Shown: piece by piece, positions 25,571 through 35,497 of the stretch | Position numbering within the stretch: the stretch's first letter is position 1 | Layout of the letters: each line of letters begins with the position of its first letter | From: an uncultured Butyricimonas sp. | GTDB taxonomy: Bacteria > Bacteroidota > Bacteroidia > Bacteroidales > Marinifilaceae | DNA: 64,000 nt | Assembly: GCA_944321845.1 (NCBI GenBank) | Contig: CALUMT010000002.1 | Span: 31,840-95,839 of the forward strand | Direction of reading: 5' to 3' | Program-made: the position numbers and the translations under genes | Notes under the pieces: model-generated | What the model was told of the DNA's origin: nothing | What the model saw: the letters and a program-made list of their open reading frames with translations, nothing else | Databases searched by the model: none

Positions 25571-26281
25571 ATGGGAAAATTATATTTGTTACCGAACGTG
25601 CTGGGTGACGGGACCATCGAGGGGGTGATCCCGCCCGGGGTGCGCGAGCGCATCAAGACGATAAAAGTGTTCGCCACGGAGAACGCGAAGAATACGCGGC
25701 GCTATCTCAAGCAGCTGGACCGGGAGATCGTGATCGACGAGCTGACGTTCCTCGACCTGAACGAGCATTCGGACCAGCGGCAGGTGGAGGCCATTCTCCC
25801 CTATCTCGACGAGGGCGACGTGGGGGTGATCTCGGAGGCGGGATGCCCCGGTATCGCCGACCCGGGGGCGGAGCTGGTGGAACTGGCGCACCGTCACGGG
25901 GTGGAGGTGGTGCCGCTGGTGGGGCCGTCGTCCATCCTGCTGGCACTGATTGCCTCGGGATGCACGGGACAGCGGTTCGCCTTTAACGGCTACCTGCCGG
26001 TGAACAAGGGTGAACGGGCACGGGCCCTGCGGGCTTACGAGCGGCAGTCGGCAGCGGAGGACCGCACGCAGGTATTTATCGAGACACCGTACCGCAACGT
26101 GCAGTTGTTCGAGGAAATGCTGGCCGTGCTTTCGCCGGCAACGCGGCTCACCATTGCCCGGGATATTACCACGGGCGACGAGTGGATACGCACCCGGACT
26201 GTGAAGGAATGGCGGGGCGAACACCCGGACATACACAAGCACCCGGCTATTTTCGTTTTCCATGCCGGGGGACGGGGATAA
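25571..26281 (+). CDS. RsmI-like SAM-dependent methyltransferase
   Basis: A 236-residue tetrapyrrole-methylase-fold enzyme of the RsmI type, which methylates the 2'-OH of C1402 in 16S rRNA. The canonical substrate loop SDAGTPxISDPG appears as SEAGCPGIADPG; VPLVGPSSILLAL and FIETPYRN follow as in the family. Bacteroidota carry a short RsmI paralogue (about 235 residues) besides the full-length enzyme, and this fits that paralogue, so the rRNA target is likely but not certain. AAGGAGG precedes the ATG. Confidence 0.8.
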   Translation: MGKLYLLPNVLGDGTIEGVIPPGVRERIKTIKVFATENAKNTRRYLKQLDREIVIDELTFLDLNEHSDQRQVEAILPYLDEGDVGVISEAGCPGIADPGAELVELAHRHGVEVVPLVGPSSILLALIASGCTGQRFAFNGYLPVNKGERARALRAYERQSAAEDRTQVFIETPYRNVQLFEEMLAVLSPATRLTIARDITTGDEWIRTRTVKEWRGEHPDIHKHPAIFVFHAGGRG

Positions 26282-26385
26282 CCCCCGCGGAAGCTCCCGG
26301 GCGAGGCTACTCCCGACACGGGGTGTAGATGCCAGTCCCGGGGGAATGACAGGAAAAACGGGCCACTACCGGCACGACCCGCAGG

Positions 26386-26414
26386 AAAAAAGCCCGACAG
26401 GAATCCTGCCGGGC
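26386..26414 (-). terminator. Intrinsic terminator of the proline oxidation operon
   Basis: GCCCGGCAGG and CCTGTCGGGC with one mismatch, followed on the minus strand by six T residues, 44 bases after the proline dehydrogenase stop. Confidence 0.85.
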
Positions 26415-26457
26415 CAAAACACATGAAAACGTCCCGCCAGGGCGGGTTTGGAGTCAG

Positions 26458-27627
26458 TCAGGCTTTTCGACGCCTGGCTATTTCTATTTTCAGCATACGG
26501 AGTTCTCGACCGGTCTGCCCCGCCACGGAGGTATTCTCCTCGGCACGCCGGAGCAGGTAGGGCAACACGTCCCGCACGGAGGCATAAGGAACGTACTTGG
26601 TGACGTTGTACCCCTCGCGGGCGAGGTTGAAGGAGATGTTGTCGCTCATGCCGAGCAACTGGGCGAAGAATACGCGGGAGTCGCCGCGGGCGATGCCTCG
26701 CTCGTCAAGAAGGCGGGCAAGCTTGTAGTTGCTTTCCTCGTTGTGGGTGCCCATGAACATCTCGAAGCGGTCGAGATGCTCGACCGTGAAGCGGACGGCG
26801 GCATCGAAGTTCTCGTCGGTGGCCTGCTTGGTGGGGCATATCGGGTCGGGGTATCCCATTCGGGTGGCCCGTTCGCGCTCGGCTTCCATGTAGGCGCCGC
26901 GGACGAATTTCACGCCGGCAATGTAGCCGTTGGCCGTGGCGTCATCCAGGATGCGGCGCAGGTAGGGCATGCGGTCGTGACGGTACATCTGGAGGGTGGC
27001 GAAGACGATGGCTCTTTTTTTATTGAACAGGCGCATGGCCTCGTCGGTAAGGCGGTCGATGGCCTCCTGGAAACAGTAGTCCTCGGCATCGACCAGGACG
27101 CGGACATTGTTGTCATAAGCCCGCGTGCAAAGGGCCATAAAACGTTCGCGGAACGCGTTGAAATGGAACCGGTCATCGGCAGTCATCTCGTTCGGGCGCT
27201 CGGAAGCCTTGGCAAGAATCTCGTCGGTGGTGATGGTGGAAGGTTTGAACACGGCGTAGGCCAGGTTGGGATTATCCTTGGCGAAATCTATCGAACGGAT
27301 GGTTTCCTCGAAAGTGGCCTGTATCCCGTCGGGAGTCTGCTCGCTCTCGGCAGAATAGTCGAGGGTGGTCTTGACGTTGAATTTCTGCAGGTGGTTGATG
27401 ATGGGTACACAGTCCTGCAACGTCTCTCCCCCGACGAATTGCTTGTAGAGGGTAGGTTTCACGGCCCAGGAGAGCGGGAAATGTATTTTCAGGGCCACGC
27501 CCGTGAGCACCTTGGCGCATTTCACCAACCCGGGATGACCGATGACGCTGAAAAGCCGGTAAGCGTTTTGCAGCTCACCGTCGGATTTGGCGGAGAAGGC
27601 AATCTCCGTGTTATTAAAGTCCAGCAT
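26458..27627 (-). CDS. Proline dehydrogenase
   Basis: Oxidises L-proline to 1-pyrroline-5-carboxylate with FAD, passing electrons to quinone. A 389-residue TIM-barrel protein with typical segments TTLDYSAESE, YCFQEAIDRL and the substrate/FAD motif VKFVRGAYMEAERERA, followed by FMGTHNEESN. The start is set at the ATG at 27627 (MLDFNNTEIAF), which matches the usual length; the longer frame to 27705 adds a leader with no conserved features. Pairs with the downstream-acting dehydrogenase encoded just upstream; together they replace a fused PutA. Confidence 0.9.
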   Translation of the reverse strand: MLDFNNTEIAFSAKSDGELQNAYRLFSVIGHPGLVKCAKVLTGVALKIHFPLSWAVKPTLYKQFVGGETLQDCVPIINHLQKFNVKTTLDYSAESEQTPDGIQATFEETIRSIDFAKDNPNLAYAVFKPSTITTDEILAKASERPNEMTADDRFHFNAFRERFMALCTRAYDNNVRVLVDAEDYCFQEAIDRLTDEAMRLFNKKRAIVFATLQMYRHDRMPYLRRILDDATANGYIAGVKFVRGAYMEAERERATRMGYPDPICPTKQATDENFDAAVRFTVEHLDRFEMFMGTHNEESNYKLARLLDERGIARGDSRVFFAQLLGMSDNISFNLAREGYNVTKYVPYASVRDVLPYLLRRAEENTSVAGQTGRELRMLKIEIARRRKA

Positions 27628-27719
27628 GATGTAAAGTTTGTCGATTGAAATGTTCAGGTAGTCGGAAAAGGGTATGCCGGACGGACCGTAGGCGATTGCC
27701 GGCATACCTTTTCAAGAGG

Positions 27720-29351
27720 TCATTCTTCCCCGAGGAAGGGGTAGGCGTAGCTTGTAGGCGGAACGAGGCATTCCTTGATGCAGCGCGGGTTGGTCCAGCG
27801 AATCAGGTTCAACGGACCGCCGGCTTTGTCGTTAGTCCCGGAAGCGCGGGAGCCGCCGAAGGGTTGCTGGGCGATGACGGCACCGGTAGGCTTGTCGTTG
27901 ATGTAGAAGTTACCGGCCGAGTAGCGCAGCGTGTTGAAAGCCTTGTCGATGGCGTAACGGTCCCGGGCGAAGATGGAACCGGTCAAGCCGTAGGGCGAGG
28001 TGCGGTCGCAGAGCGCGAGGGTTTCCTCGTACTTGGCATCGTCGTAAACGTATATGGTGATGACGGGACCGAATATCTCCTCGACCATGCTCTTGAAGAA
28101 CGGATCGGTGGTCCGGATGACGGTCGGCTCGACGAAGTAACCCACGGACTTGTCGCCATTGCCACCGAAGACAATCTCGGCATCGGGCGACTGCTTGGCA
28201 TAATTGATGTAACTCATGATATTGTCGAAGGATGCCTCGTCGATGACGGCATTGATGAAGTTGGTGAAGTCGCGCACGTCACCCATCTTGATTTCCTTGA
28301 GCATGTCGCCCACGTTATCCCTGATTTCCTTCCAGAGGGATGAGGGGATGTAGGCGCGGGATCCGGCGGAACATTTCTGTCCCTGGTACTCGAAGGCGCC
28401 GCGCACGATGGCCGTGGCCACATCGAGGGGTGAAGCGGACGGATGAACAAAGATGAAGTTCTTGCCACCGGTTTCGCCCACGATCTTCGGGTAGGACTTG
28501 TAATGGCCGAGGTTCTCCCCTATCTGGCGCCAGAGCGTATTGAAGGTGGCGGTAGAACCCGTGAAATGGAATCCGGCCAGGTCGGGACTGGCGGTGATTA
28601 CCTTACCGATGACGCTTCCCTGTCCCGGGATGAAGTTCACCACGCCGTCGGGCAGGCCGGCCTCCTGGAACACTTTCATCAGCAAGTAGTTCGAGTGCAA
28701 GGCCGTGGTCGACGGTTTCCACACGGCGGTATTACCCATCATGGCGGGAGCCATGTTCAGGTTGGAGGCGATGGAAGTGAAATTGAAAGGCGTGAGCGAG
28801 AACACGAAACCTTCCAGGGCCCGGTACTCCATGCGGTTCAGTATGCCCGGGTCGGAATAGGGCTGGTCAGCATACACCTGCCCGGCGTAGAAGGTGCTGA
28901 AGCGCAGAAAGTCTATCAGCTCGCAGGGAGCGTCAATCTCGGCCTGGAAAGGATTCTTGCTCTGGCCAAGCATGACGGAGGCGTTCAGCAGGTAGCGGTA
29001 TTTGGTGGCGAACAGTTCGGCCACGCGGAGCATCACGGAAGCGCGTTCCACCCAAGGAAGCTCGGACCATTCCTTGTGCGCCTTCATGGCGGCGTCGATA
29101 GCCATTTGCACTTCTTTCTCGCCGGCCTTGTGGTAGGTGGCCAGCACGTGGTGATGGTCATGGGGCATGACAACTTTCCCGGTGTTGCCGGTACGGATTT
29201 CCTTGCCGCCGATGATCAAGGGGATGTCCCACACCTCGGAACTGAGTTGTTCCAGGGCGCTCTTCAGGGCTTTTTTCTCACTCGACCCGGGGGCATAGGC
29301 TTTCACCGGCTCATTCATGGGCTTGGGGAATTTAAAAATAGCGTTATCCAT
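27720..29351 (-). CDS. pruA: L-glutamate gamma-semialdehyde dehydrogenase (P5C dehydrogenase)
   Basis: Converts the semialdehyde formed from P5C to glutamate with NAD+. The 543-residue ALDH-superfamily protein has the general base E293 in VGETGGKN, the catalytic thiol C327 in YQGQKCSAGS and the NAD-binding FHFTGSTATF. The length is right for the group-1 P5C dehydrogenases found as a single domain. It is the first gene of a two-gene operon with proline dehydrogenase, which lets proline serve as a source of nitrogen and reducing power. Divergent from guaA. Confidence 0.94.
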   Translation of the reverse strand: MDNAIFKFPKPMNEPVKAYAPGSSEKKALKSALEQLSSEVWDIPLIIGGKEIRTGNTGKVVMPHDHHHVLATYHKAGEKEVQMAIDAAMKAHKEWSELPWVERASVMLRVAELFATKYRYLLNASVMLGQSKNPFQAEIDAPCELIDFLRFSTFYAGQVYADQPYSDPGILNRMEYRALEGFVFSLTPFNFTSIASNLNMAPAMMGNTAVWKPSTTALHSNYLLMKVFQEAGLPDGVVNFIPGQGSVIGKVITASPDLAGFHFTGSTATFNTLWRQIGENLGHYKSYPKIVGETGGKNFIFVHPSASPLDVATAIVRGAFEYQGQKCSAGSRAYIPSSLWKEIRDNVGDMLKEIKMGDVRDFTNFINAVIDEASFDNIMSYINYAKQSPDAEIVFGGNGDKSVGYFVEPTVIRTTDPFFKSMVEEIFGPVITIYVYDDAKYEETLALCDRTSPYGLTGSIFARDRYAIDKAFNTLRYSAGNFYINDKPTGAVIAQQPFGGSRASGTNDKAGGPLNLIRWTNPRCIKECLVPPTSYAYPFLGEE

Positions 29352-29510
29352 AATACTCCAATTTTTTAATGATTGTTTTACAAAACTTCGTGCCTAAATA
29401 TAAGAAATATATTTAATTATGGAAATGATAAATGTGCGTTAATATATATTAATTCACCATACTACCTACTTTTTTCCTATATTCGCGGTAGAATTAAACT
29501 AAAGATACTC

Positions 29511-31040
29511 ATGCAAGAAAAGATTCTTATACTTGATTTCGGTTCCCAGTACACGCAGCTTATCGCTCGACGCGTGAGGGAATTGAACGTGTATTGCGAG
29601 ATTTATCCTTACAACCGTTTCCCCGCGCCGGACGAGAGCGTGAAAGGGGTTATCCTGTCAGGAAGCCCGTTCTCGGTACGCGACGAGAAGGCCCCGCGAC
29701 CGGACCTGTCGGCCATCAAGGGGCAGTTGCCCCTCCTCGGGGTGTGCTACGGGGCACAGTACCTGGCTCACTATTACGGGGGCGAGGTGAAGGCCTCCAA
29801 CAAGCGGGAATACGGACGCGCTAATCTCTCGTTCGTGGATAAAACCTGCCCGCTGTTCAAGGGCATCAGCCAGCATTCGCAGGTATGGATGTCGCACGGC
29901 GACACGATCGAACACCTGCCCGGAAACTACACGGTAGTGGCCAGCACGGCCGACGTGGAGAATGCCGCCTACGCCGTGGGAGGCGAGACGACCTTCGGGA
30001 TACAGTTCCACCCGGAAGTGTACCACAGCACGGAGGGATTGGCCCTGTTGCGTAATTTCGTGGTAGACGTGTGCGGTTGCCACCAGGATTGGACGCCGGA
30101 TTCCTTCATCGAGACGACGGTGACCGAATTGCGGAAGAAACTGGGCGATGACCGGGTGATCCTCGGCTTGTCGGGCGGTGTGGACTCAACGGTAGCTGCC
30201 ATGTTGCTGCACCGGGCCATAGGACCGAACCTGACCTGTATTTTCGTGGACAACGGTTTGTTGCGGAAGGATGAATTCACTTCCGTGATGGAGAATTACA
30301 AGGATTTGGGATTGAACGTTATCGGTGTGGATGCCGGGGATTTGTTCCTTTCCCGTTTGGCGGGGGTGGAAGAACCGGAACGGAAACGGAAGATCATTGG
30401 GGCTACATTCGTGGACGTGTTCGATGCCGAATCAAAGAAGGTGAAGGATGCCAAATGGCTGGGACAAGGTACGATTTACCCGGACGTGATCGAATCATCA
30501 TCCGTGAACGGCCCGTCACAGACCATCAAGTCGCATCATAACGTGGGCGGTCTCCCCGACTACATGAAGCTGAAGGTTGTGGAACCGTTGCGCCTGCTGT
30601 TCAAGGACGAGGTTCGCCGCGTGGGCCGCAGCCTGGGATTGGCGGACAAGTTCCTGAATCGCCACCCGTTCCCGGGACCGGGATTGGCTATCCGTATCCT
30701 GGGTGAAATCACCAAGGAGAAGGTGAGATTGTTGCAAGAGGCCGATGCCATCTACATATCCATGTTGCAGGAAGAAGGGCTTTACGACCAGGTTTGGCAA
30801 GCCGGTACCATCCTGCTGCCCGTGAAGAGTGTCGGGGTAATGGGCGACGAACGCACGTACGAGAGCGTGGTTGCCTTACGTGCCGTGGAATCAACGGACG
30901 GGATGACAGCCGACTGGTGCCACCTCCCCTACGAGTTCCTGGCCCGGGTATCAAACCGGATTATCAACAACGTGCGGGGCATCAACCGCGTGGTTTACGA
31001 CATCAGTTCCAAACCACCTGCCACGATCGAATGGGAATAA
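29511..31040 (+). CDS. guaA: GMP synthase (glutamine-hydrolysing)
   Basis: Aminates XMP to GMP using glutamine and ATP. The ATG at 29511 ([11 protein letters not shown]) is used, giving 509 residues; the frame upstream codes an unlikely AT-rich leader. N-terminal GATase-1 has the nucleophile C79 in [10 protein letters not shown] and the FHPEVYHS His-Glu pair. The ATP-pyrophosphatase domain has the [11 protein letters not shown]-loop, and the C-terminal dimerisation domain ends in KPPATIEWE, the family terminus. Transcribed alone; no purine riboswitch is visible in the 158-bp leader. Confidence 0.97.
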   Translation: MQEKILILDFGSQYTQLIARRVRELNVYCEIYPYNRFPAPDESVKGVILSGSPFSVRDEKAPRPDLSAIKGQLPLLGVCYGAQYLAHYYGGEVKASNKREYGRANLSFVDKTCPLFKGISQHSQVWMSHGDTIEHLPGNYTVVASTADVENAAYAVGGETTFGIQFHPEVYHSTEGLALLRNFVVDVCGCHQDWTPDSFIETTVTELRKKLGDDRVILGLSGGVDSTVAAMLLHRAIGPNLTCIFVDNGLLRKDEFTSVMENYKDLGLNVIGVDAGDLFLSRLAGVEEPERKRKIIGATFVDVFDAESKKVKDAKWLGQGTIYPDVIESSSVNGPSQTIKSHHNVGGLPDYMKLKVVEPLRLLFKDEVRRVGRSLGLADKFLNRHPFPGPGLAIRILGEITKEKVRLLQEADAIYISMLQEEGLYDQVWQAGTILLPVKSVGVMGDERTYESVVALRAVESTDGMTADWCHLPYEFLARVSNRIINNVRGINRVVYDISSKPPATIEWE

Positions 31041-31065
31041 GCGGCTAACCGCGTGATCCGATATA

Positions 31066-31105
31066 AAAACGAGTGCGACCCAGAACATTGAGTCGCACTC
31101 GTTTT
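31066..31105. terminator. Bidirectional intrinsic terminator
   Basis: AAAACGAGTGCGAC and GTCGCACTCGTTTT form a 14-bp perfect stem with T-runs on both strands. It ends guaA (plus) and the convergent Dph6-like gene (minus). Confidence 0.92.
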
Positions 31106-31141
31106 ATTTGTAGGAACATCCGCCTTTCCCTCTCCCCTCCT

Positions 31142-31843
31142 TCAAGCCTCCAGACCGGCGTACCAGTAGGAGAATGCCTGCTCACGGCCATCAGCAAGCC
31201 GAATGGAAAGCTGTCCCGGGGAAGGCGTCCCCAGGCGGAAAGGCACGGGGAACGAGAAAAGAGGACCATCATGGCAGAAGGTATGGTATTCCCCGTTTTC
31301 GCCACAAACATCCACGCCGGGAGGAAAACTCTCCACCAGTTCCCGGGTAAGCGGACGACCGACGTATTCTTCTCCCAGGGCGGAGGCGGTCGTGGTGACA
31401 ATAACACTCCGCAATCCAGAAGTGAAATATTCCTCCATGACCTGCTCCGGGCTCAGGTGCCACAAGGGCTCCACGACGGAAATGCCTTCCGGCGAGAGAA
31501 TCTGTTCCCGGTACACCCGGACATCATGCAGGGGCACGTCACCGAAGATGAAGGCGGAAACACCCTCTTCCCGAAAACGGGCGGCAGCTTGTCGGGTGAC
31601 AGCAGCATAATCCGACAACCCGTCAGGAATACCCGTTTCCACTACCCGCAACGGGATTCCGATACTCTCCGCCTGACGTTCCAGCAAGGCCAAGGGTATG
31701 GCGTGAAAGGAGGAACGTTTCCTTTTATCAATCATCGTCAACAAGGCGATGACCTCGTACTCGCCCGACTGGAGAATCTTATGAAGGGCGAGGGCCGAAT
31801 CCTTGCCCCCGCTCCAGTTAAAGACAGCTTTTATCTTTTGCAT
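31142..31843 (-). CDS. Dph6-like ATP pyrophosphatase (diphthine-ammonia ligase family)
   Basis: A 233-residue PP-loop ATPase. [12 protein letters not shown] is the PP-loop motif; GENGEYHTF near the C-terminus is diagnostic of the Dph6/DUF71 group. In eukaryotes and archaea Dph6 amidates diphthine on elongation factor 2; bacteria lack diphthamide, so the substrate must differ and is not known. The gene is 14 bp downstream of the membrane pyrophosphatase and probably cotranscribed with it. Confidence 0.87.
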   Translation of the reverse strand: MQKIKAVFNWSGGKDSALALHKILQSGEYEVIALLTMIDKRKRSSFHAIPLALLERQAESIGIPLRVVETGIPDGLSDYAAVTRQAAARFREEGVSAFIFGDVPLHDVRVYREQILSPEGISVVEPLWHLSPEQVMEEYFTSGLRSVIVTTTASALGEEYVGRPLTRELVESFPPGVDVCGENGEYHTFCHDGPLFSFPVPFRLGTPSPGQLSIRLADGREQAFSYWYAGLEA

Positions 31844-31857
31844 AAACTTTTACCGTG

Positions 31858-34032
31858 TCATAATAAACAGGTGACGCCCGCCATGACGATGGCCACCATG
31901 CTCATCAGTTTAATGAGGATATTGAGGCTTGGGCCGGAAGTATCCTTGAAGGGATCGCCCACCGTGTCGCCGATGACCGTGGCCTTGTGGGTGTCGGAAC
32001 CCTTGCCCCCGAGATTACCCTCCTCGATGTATTTCTTGGCGTTATCCCATGCCCCACCGGCATTGGCCATGAAAACGGCCAGCACGAAACCGGACCCCAG
32101 TCCCCCTGCCAGCAGACCAACCACTCCCGACACGCCGAAAACGAAGCCCACGACAATGGGAACGATAATGGCCAGCACGGAAGGAAATACCATTTCCCGT
32201 TGGGCACCCCGGGTGGAAATCTCCACGCAACGGGCATAATCCGGCTCGGCGGTTCCGGCCAGAATCCCCTTAATCTCCCGGAACTGGCGACGTACCTCGT
32301 TCACCATCTTCTGGGCAGCACGTCCCACGGCATTCATCGTCAGGCCGCAGAACACGAAAGCCATCATGGAACCGATGAAGATACCGGCCAGCACCTTTGG
32401 ATTCATGAGGGTGATATCGTAATAGTGCATGAAATCGGCCAGGGAGGCATCCACCGTGTTGACAACCCGCTCTCCTATCGTCAGCACGTGCTCGCCGGCC
32501 CGGGTCAGACCGATCCTGATTTCCTCGATATAGGAGGCAATCAGGGCCAATCCCGTGAGGGCAGCCGAACCGATGGCAAATCCCTTACCGGTGGCGGCTG
32601 TGGTATTCCCGAGAGCATCCAGGGCGTCGGTACGATGGCGCACCTCCTCGCCCAATTGGCTCATCTCGGCATTACCGCCGGCATTATCGGCAATCGGCCC
32701 GTAGGCGTCCGTGGCCAGGGTGATGCCCAAGGTGGACAGCATACCAACGGCGGCGATACCCACGCCATAGAGTCCCATGGAGACGTTCGAGAAATTAAAA
32801 TCTGCGGCAAACAGGAAGGCCAGAATAATACCGACCACGATGGCAAACACGGGAATAGCCGTGGAAATCATGCCCGTACCGATACCCTTAATGATGACGG
32901 TAGCCGGTCCCGTGGCCGCACTCTTGGCGATGTCCCGCGTGGGCTTATAAGCATGCGAGGTGTAATACTCCGTGGCCTTGCCGATCACGATACCCGTCAG
33001 CAATCCCACGATGACGGAACCGCATATCCAGTAGCTCAAGCCCAGCAAGTGGACCACGAGGAAACTGGCGGCAACGATAAGCACGGAACTGAAGTTGATT
33101 CCCTTGTCCAGGGCCCGCAACAACTGCTGCTGGGAAGCCCCTTCCCGGGTGCGCACCATGAAAATACCCAGCAGGGAAAGGATAACCCCGAAAGCGGCTA
33201 TCAGCATGGGAGCCAGCACGGCATTGAATTGCACGTCGGGTTCTGCCCGGAAAGCCGCCGCACCCAGCGCCGCGGTGGCGAGGATGGAGCCGCAATAAGA
33301 CTCGTAGAGGTCAGCACCCATACCGGCCACGTCACCCACGTTATCCCCCACGTTATCGGCAATAGTGGCCGGGTTGCGGGGATCATCCTCCGGAATACCA
33401 GCTTCCACCTTCCCCACCAGGTCGGCACCCACGTCGGCCGCCTTGGTGAAAATACCGCCACCCACCCGGGCGAACAACGCCTGCGTGGAGGCTCCCATAC
33501 CGAAGGTCAGCATGGTGGTGGTAATCATGATGGTCTTCTCGGCAGCACTCGGCTCGTCAACGAAATAATTCAGTACCCACCACCAGAGGGAAATATCCAG
33601 AAGGGCAAGTCCCACCACGACCAGTCCCATGACTGCCCCGGAACGAAAGGCAATCTTCAACCCATCATTCAGCGAGCGACGGGCGGCGTTTGCCGTCCGG
33701 GCAGAAGCATAAGTGGCCGTCTTCATCCCGATATAACCGGCCAGCCCGGAGAAGAATCCCCCGGTCAGAAACGCGAACCATACCCACCCGTTCTGCAGCC
33801 CGGGCCCGTAGGCCATCCAGGCGAAAAGCACGCAGAGAACGATAAAAACGACGCCCACCACGCAATACTGTTGCCGCAGGTAGGCCATGGCACCCGCGCG
33901 AACGTGACCCGCTATGCGTTTCATCACGTCCGTGCCTTCCGATTCTTTCATCATCGCCTTGAAAAAGATTCCCGCGAATCCCAAGGCTATGACAGCACAC
34001 AAGGGTACTATCCAAAATAAACCGTTTTGCAT
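31858..34032 (-). CDS. hppA: Ion-translocating membrane pyrophosphatase (K+-dependent type)
   Basis: A 724-residue polytopic membrane enzyme that couples pyrophosphate hydrolysis to Na+ (possibly also H+) export. The substrate loop is [20 protein letters not shown], with further acidic signatures in the C-terminal [25 protein letters not shown] has Ala at the position that is Lys in K+-independent enzymes, so this is the K+-dependent class; most such bacterial enzymes pump sodium. About sixteen helices are evident. It harvests pyrophosphate from biosynthesis in an energy-limited anaerobe. Confidence 0.94.
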   Translation of the reverse strand: MQNGLFWIVPLCAVIALGFAGIFFKAMMKESEGTDVMKRIAGHVRAGAMAYLRQQYCVVGVVFIVLCVLFAWMAYGPGLQNGWVWFAFLTGGFFSGLAGYIGMKTATYASARTANAARRSLNDGLKIAFRSGAVMGLVVVGLALLDISLWWWVLNYFVDEPSAAEKTIMITTTMLTFGMGASTQALFARVGGGIFTKAADVGADLVGKVEAGIPEDDPRNPATIADNVGDNVGDVAGMGADLYESYCGSILATAALGAAAFRAEPDVQFNAVLAPMLIAAFGVILSLLGIFMVRTREGASQQQLLRALDKGINFSSVLIVAASFLVVHLLGLSYWICGSVIVGLLTGIVIGKATEYYTSHAYKPTRDIAKSAATGPATVIIKGIGTGMISTAIPVFAIVVGIILAFLFAADFNFSNVSMGLYGVGIAAVGMLSTLGITLATDAYGPIADNAGGNAEMSQLGEEVRHRTDALDALGNTTAATGKGFAIGSAALTGLALIASYIEEIRIGLTRAGEHVLTIGERVVNTVDASLADFMHYYDITLMNPKVLAGIFIGSMMAFVFCGLTMNAVGRAAQKMVNEVRRQFREIKGILAGTAEPDYARCVEISTRGAQREMVFPSVLAIIVPIVVGFVFGVSGVVGLLAGGLGSGFVLAVFMANAGGAWDNAKKYIEEGNLGGKGSDTHKATVIGDTVGDPFKDTSGPSLNILIKLMSMVAIVMAGVTCLL

Positions 34033-34065
34033 GTTTGATACAATTTAGTCAGGTTAATAAAACAA

Positions 34066-34096
34066 TTACTCGCCCGGAACAACACCGGACGAGTAA
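34066..34096 (-). terminator. Probable terminator of rimO
   Basis: TTACTCG-CCGG and CCGG-CGAGTAA arms with one mismatch and a 7-nt loop. The minus-strand side continues TTGTTTTATT, a weak T-tract. Located about 50 bases after the rimO stop. Confidence 0.6.
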
Positions 34097-34147
34097 AGTT
34101 ATGAATTAATTCGGGGATATGATTCTTCCCCGGGAGATTATTTTCAA

Positions 34148-35434
34148 TTAATACTCGGCGTAAAGGTCGTAATCATCGGCACCTGTCACCCGCACCTCGT
34201 GGAAATCGCCAATGGTCATCTCCTTGTCAGTAGTGATGAACACCTCGAGATCCACCTCCGGGGAATCGTGCTCCGTGCGTCCCACGTAATAGTCACCCTC
34301 CTGCCGGTCGACAAGCACCTTCACCGTGCGCCCTATCCAGGCCTCGTTCAGGCGGGTAGAAATCCCCCGCTGGCACTCCATGAGGGTCTCGGCCCGGCGG
34401 GTCTTCGTCTCCTCGGGCACATCGTCGCGGTAATGCTTGTCGCAGTACGTGTCCTCCTCGTGGGAATAAGGGAACACGCCCAGCCGCTCGAACTGCATCT
34501 CCCGCACGAAATCGAGCAACTCGTTGAAATCCTCCTCCGTCTCCCCGGGATGTCCCACCATGAGGGTCGTCCGCAAGGCGATACCGGGCACCTTCTCCCG
34601 GATCAGGTGAAGCAGGTCGATGGTCTGCTGCTTGGTTACACCTCTTCGCATCAGTTTGAGCATATGATCACTGCAATGCTGCAAGGCGATGTCCAGATAC
34701 TTGCACACGTTCGGCCGTTCCCGCATCACGTCCAGCACCTCCACGGGGAAATCCGTCGGGTAAGCGTAATGCAACTTGATCCACTCGATGCCGGGCACAT
34801 CGGCCAACCGCGACACGAGCTCGGCAAGGCGGTTCTTCCTGTAAAGATCCACCCCGTAATAGGTAATGTCCTGGGCAAGTACCAGCAACTCCTTCACCCC
34901 CTGCCCGGCCAAGCGTTCGGCCTCGTCCACGATTTCCTCCATCGGGCGGGACACGTACTTGCCCGTCATGATGGGAATGGCGCAATAGGAACATCCCCGG
35001 TTGCATCCCTCGGCAATCTTCAGGTAGGCGTAATGCCCGGGAGTGGTCAGGTGACGTTCGTTCCGGCAGCTCTCGTCATACTTCTTGCCCAGTTCGGCGA
35101 GTATCCCCTTCCAGTCGAATTTCCCGAAATAGGCGTCCACCTCGGGAATCTCCTTCTTCAAATCCTCGCCGTAGCGTTGGGAAAGGCATCCCATCACGTA
35201 TATTTTGTCCACGGCGCCCTCGTTCTTGCGTTCCACCTGCTCCAGAATCGTGTTCACGGATTCCTCCTTGGCATCGCCGATGAAACCGCAAGTGTTGACC
35301 ACCACGATTCTCGCCCTGGAATTCTCCACGTCCACTTCCACGGAATACCCCGCCTTCTCCAACTGTTTCATTAACAACTCGGTGTCCACAAGATTCTTGG
35401 AACAGCCCAGACTGATGATATTTACTTTCTTCAT
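34148..35434 (-). CDS. rimO: Ribosomal protein S12 methylthiotransferase RimO
   Basis: A radical-SAM enzyme that adds a methylthio group to an Asp of ribosomal protein S12. The 428 residues have the N-terminal UPF0004 domain with cluster cysteines C11, C49 and C83, the SAM cluster C144-x3-C148-x2-C151 in EGCNRGCSYCAIP, and a C-terminal TRAM domain. LGCSKNLVDTE at 9-19 is distinctive for RimO rather than MiaB. Monocistronic by its neighbours. Confidence 0.95.
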   Translation of the reverse strand: MKKVNIISLGCSKNLVDTELLMKQLEKAGYSVEVDVENSRARIVVVNTCGFIGDAKEESVNTILEQVERKNEGAVDKIYVMGCLSQRYGEDLKKEIPEVDAYFGKFDWKGILAELGKKYDESCRNERHLTTPGHYAYLKIAEGCNRGCSYCAIPIMTGKYVSRPMEEIVDEAERLAGQGVKELLVLAQDITYYGVDLYRKNRLAELVSRLADVPGIEWIKLHYAYPTDFPVEVLDVMRERPNVCKYLDIALQHCSDHMLKLMRRGVTKQQTIDLLHLIREKVPGIALRTTLMVGHPGETEEDFNELLDFVREMQFERLGVFPYSHEEDTYCDKHYRDDVPEETKTRRAETLMECQRGISTRLNEAWIGRTVKVLVDRQEGDYYVGRTEHDSPEVDLEVFITTDKEMTIGDFHEVRVTGADDYDLYAEY

Positions 35435-35497
35435 ATATTGACCTGAATATTTACCGCGAAAATAGACATAATTCCGCTATCCCCGGAATATTCAGCA

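Noticed and set aside
31987-34020. 677-codon antisense frame inside hppA
   Set aside because: Shadow of a well-conserved membrane pyrophosphatase; composition rich in His/Gly/Gln with no family.
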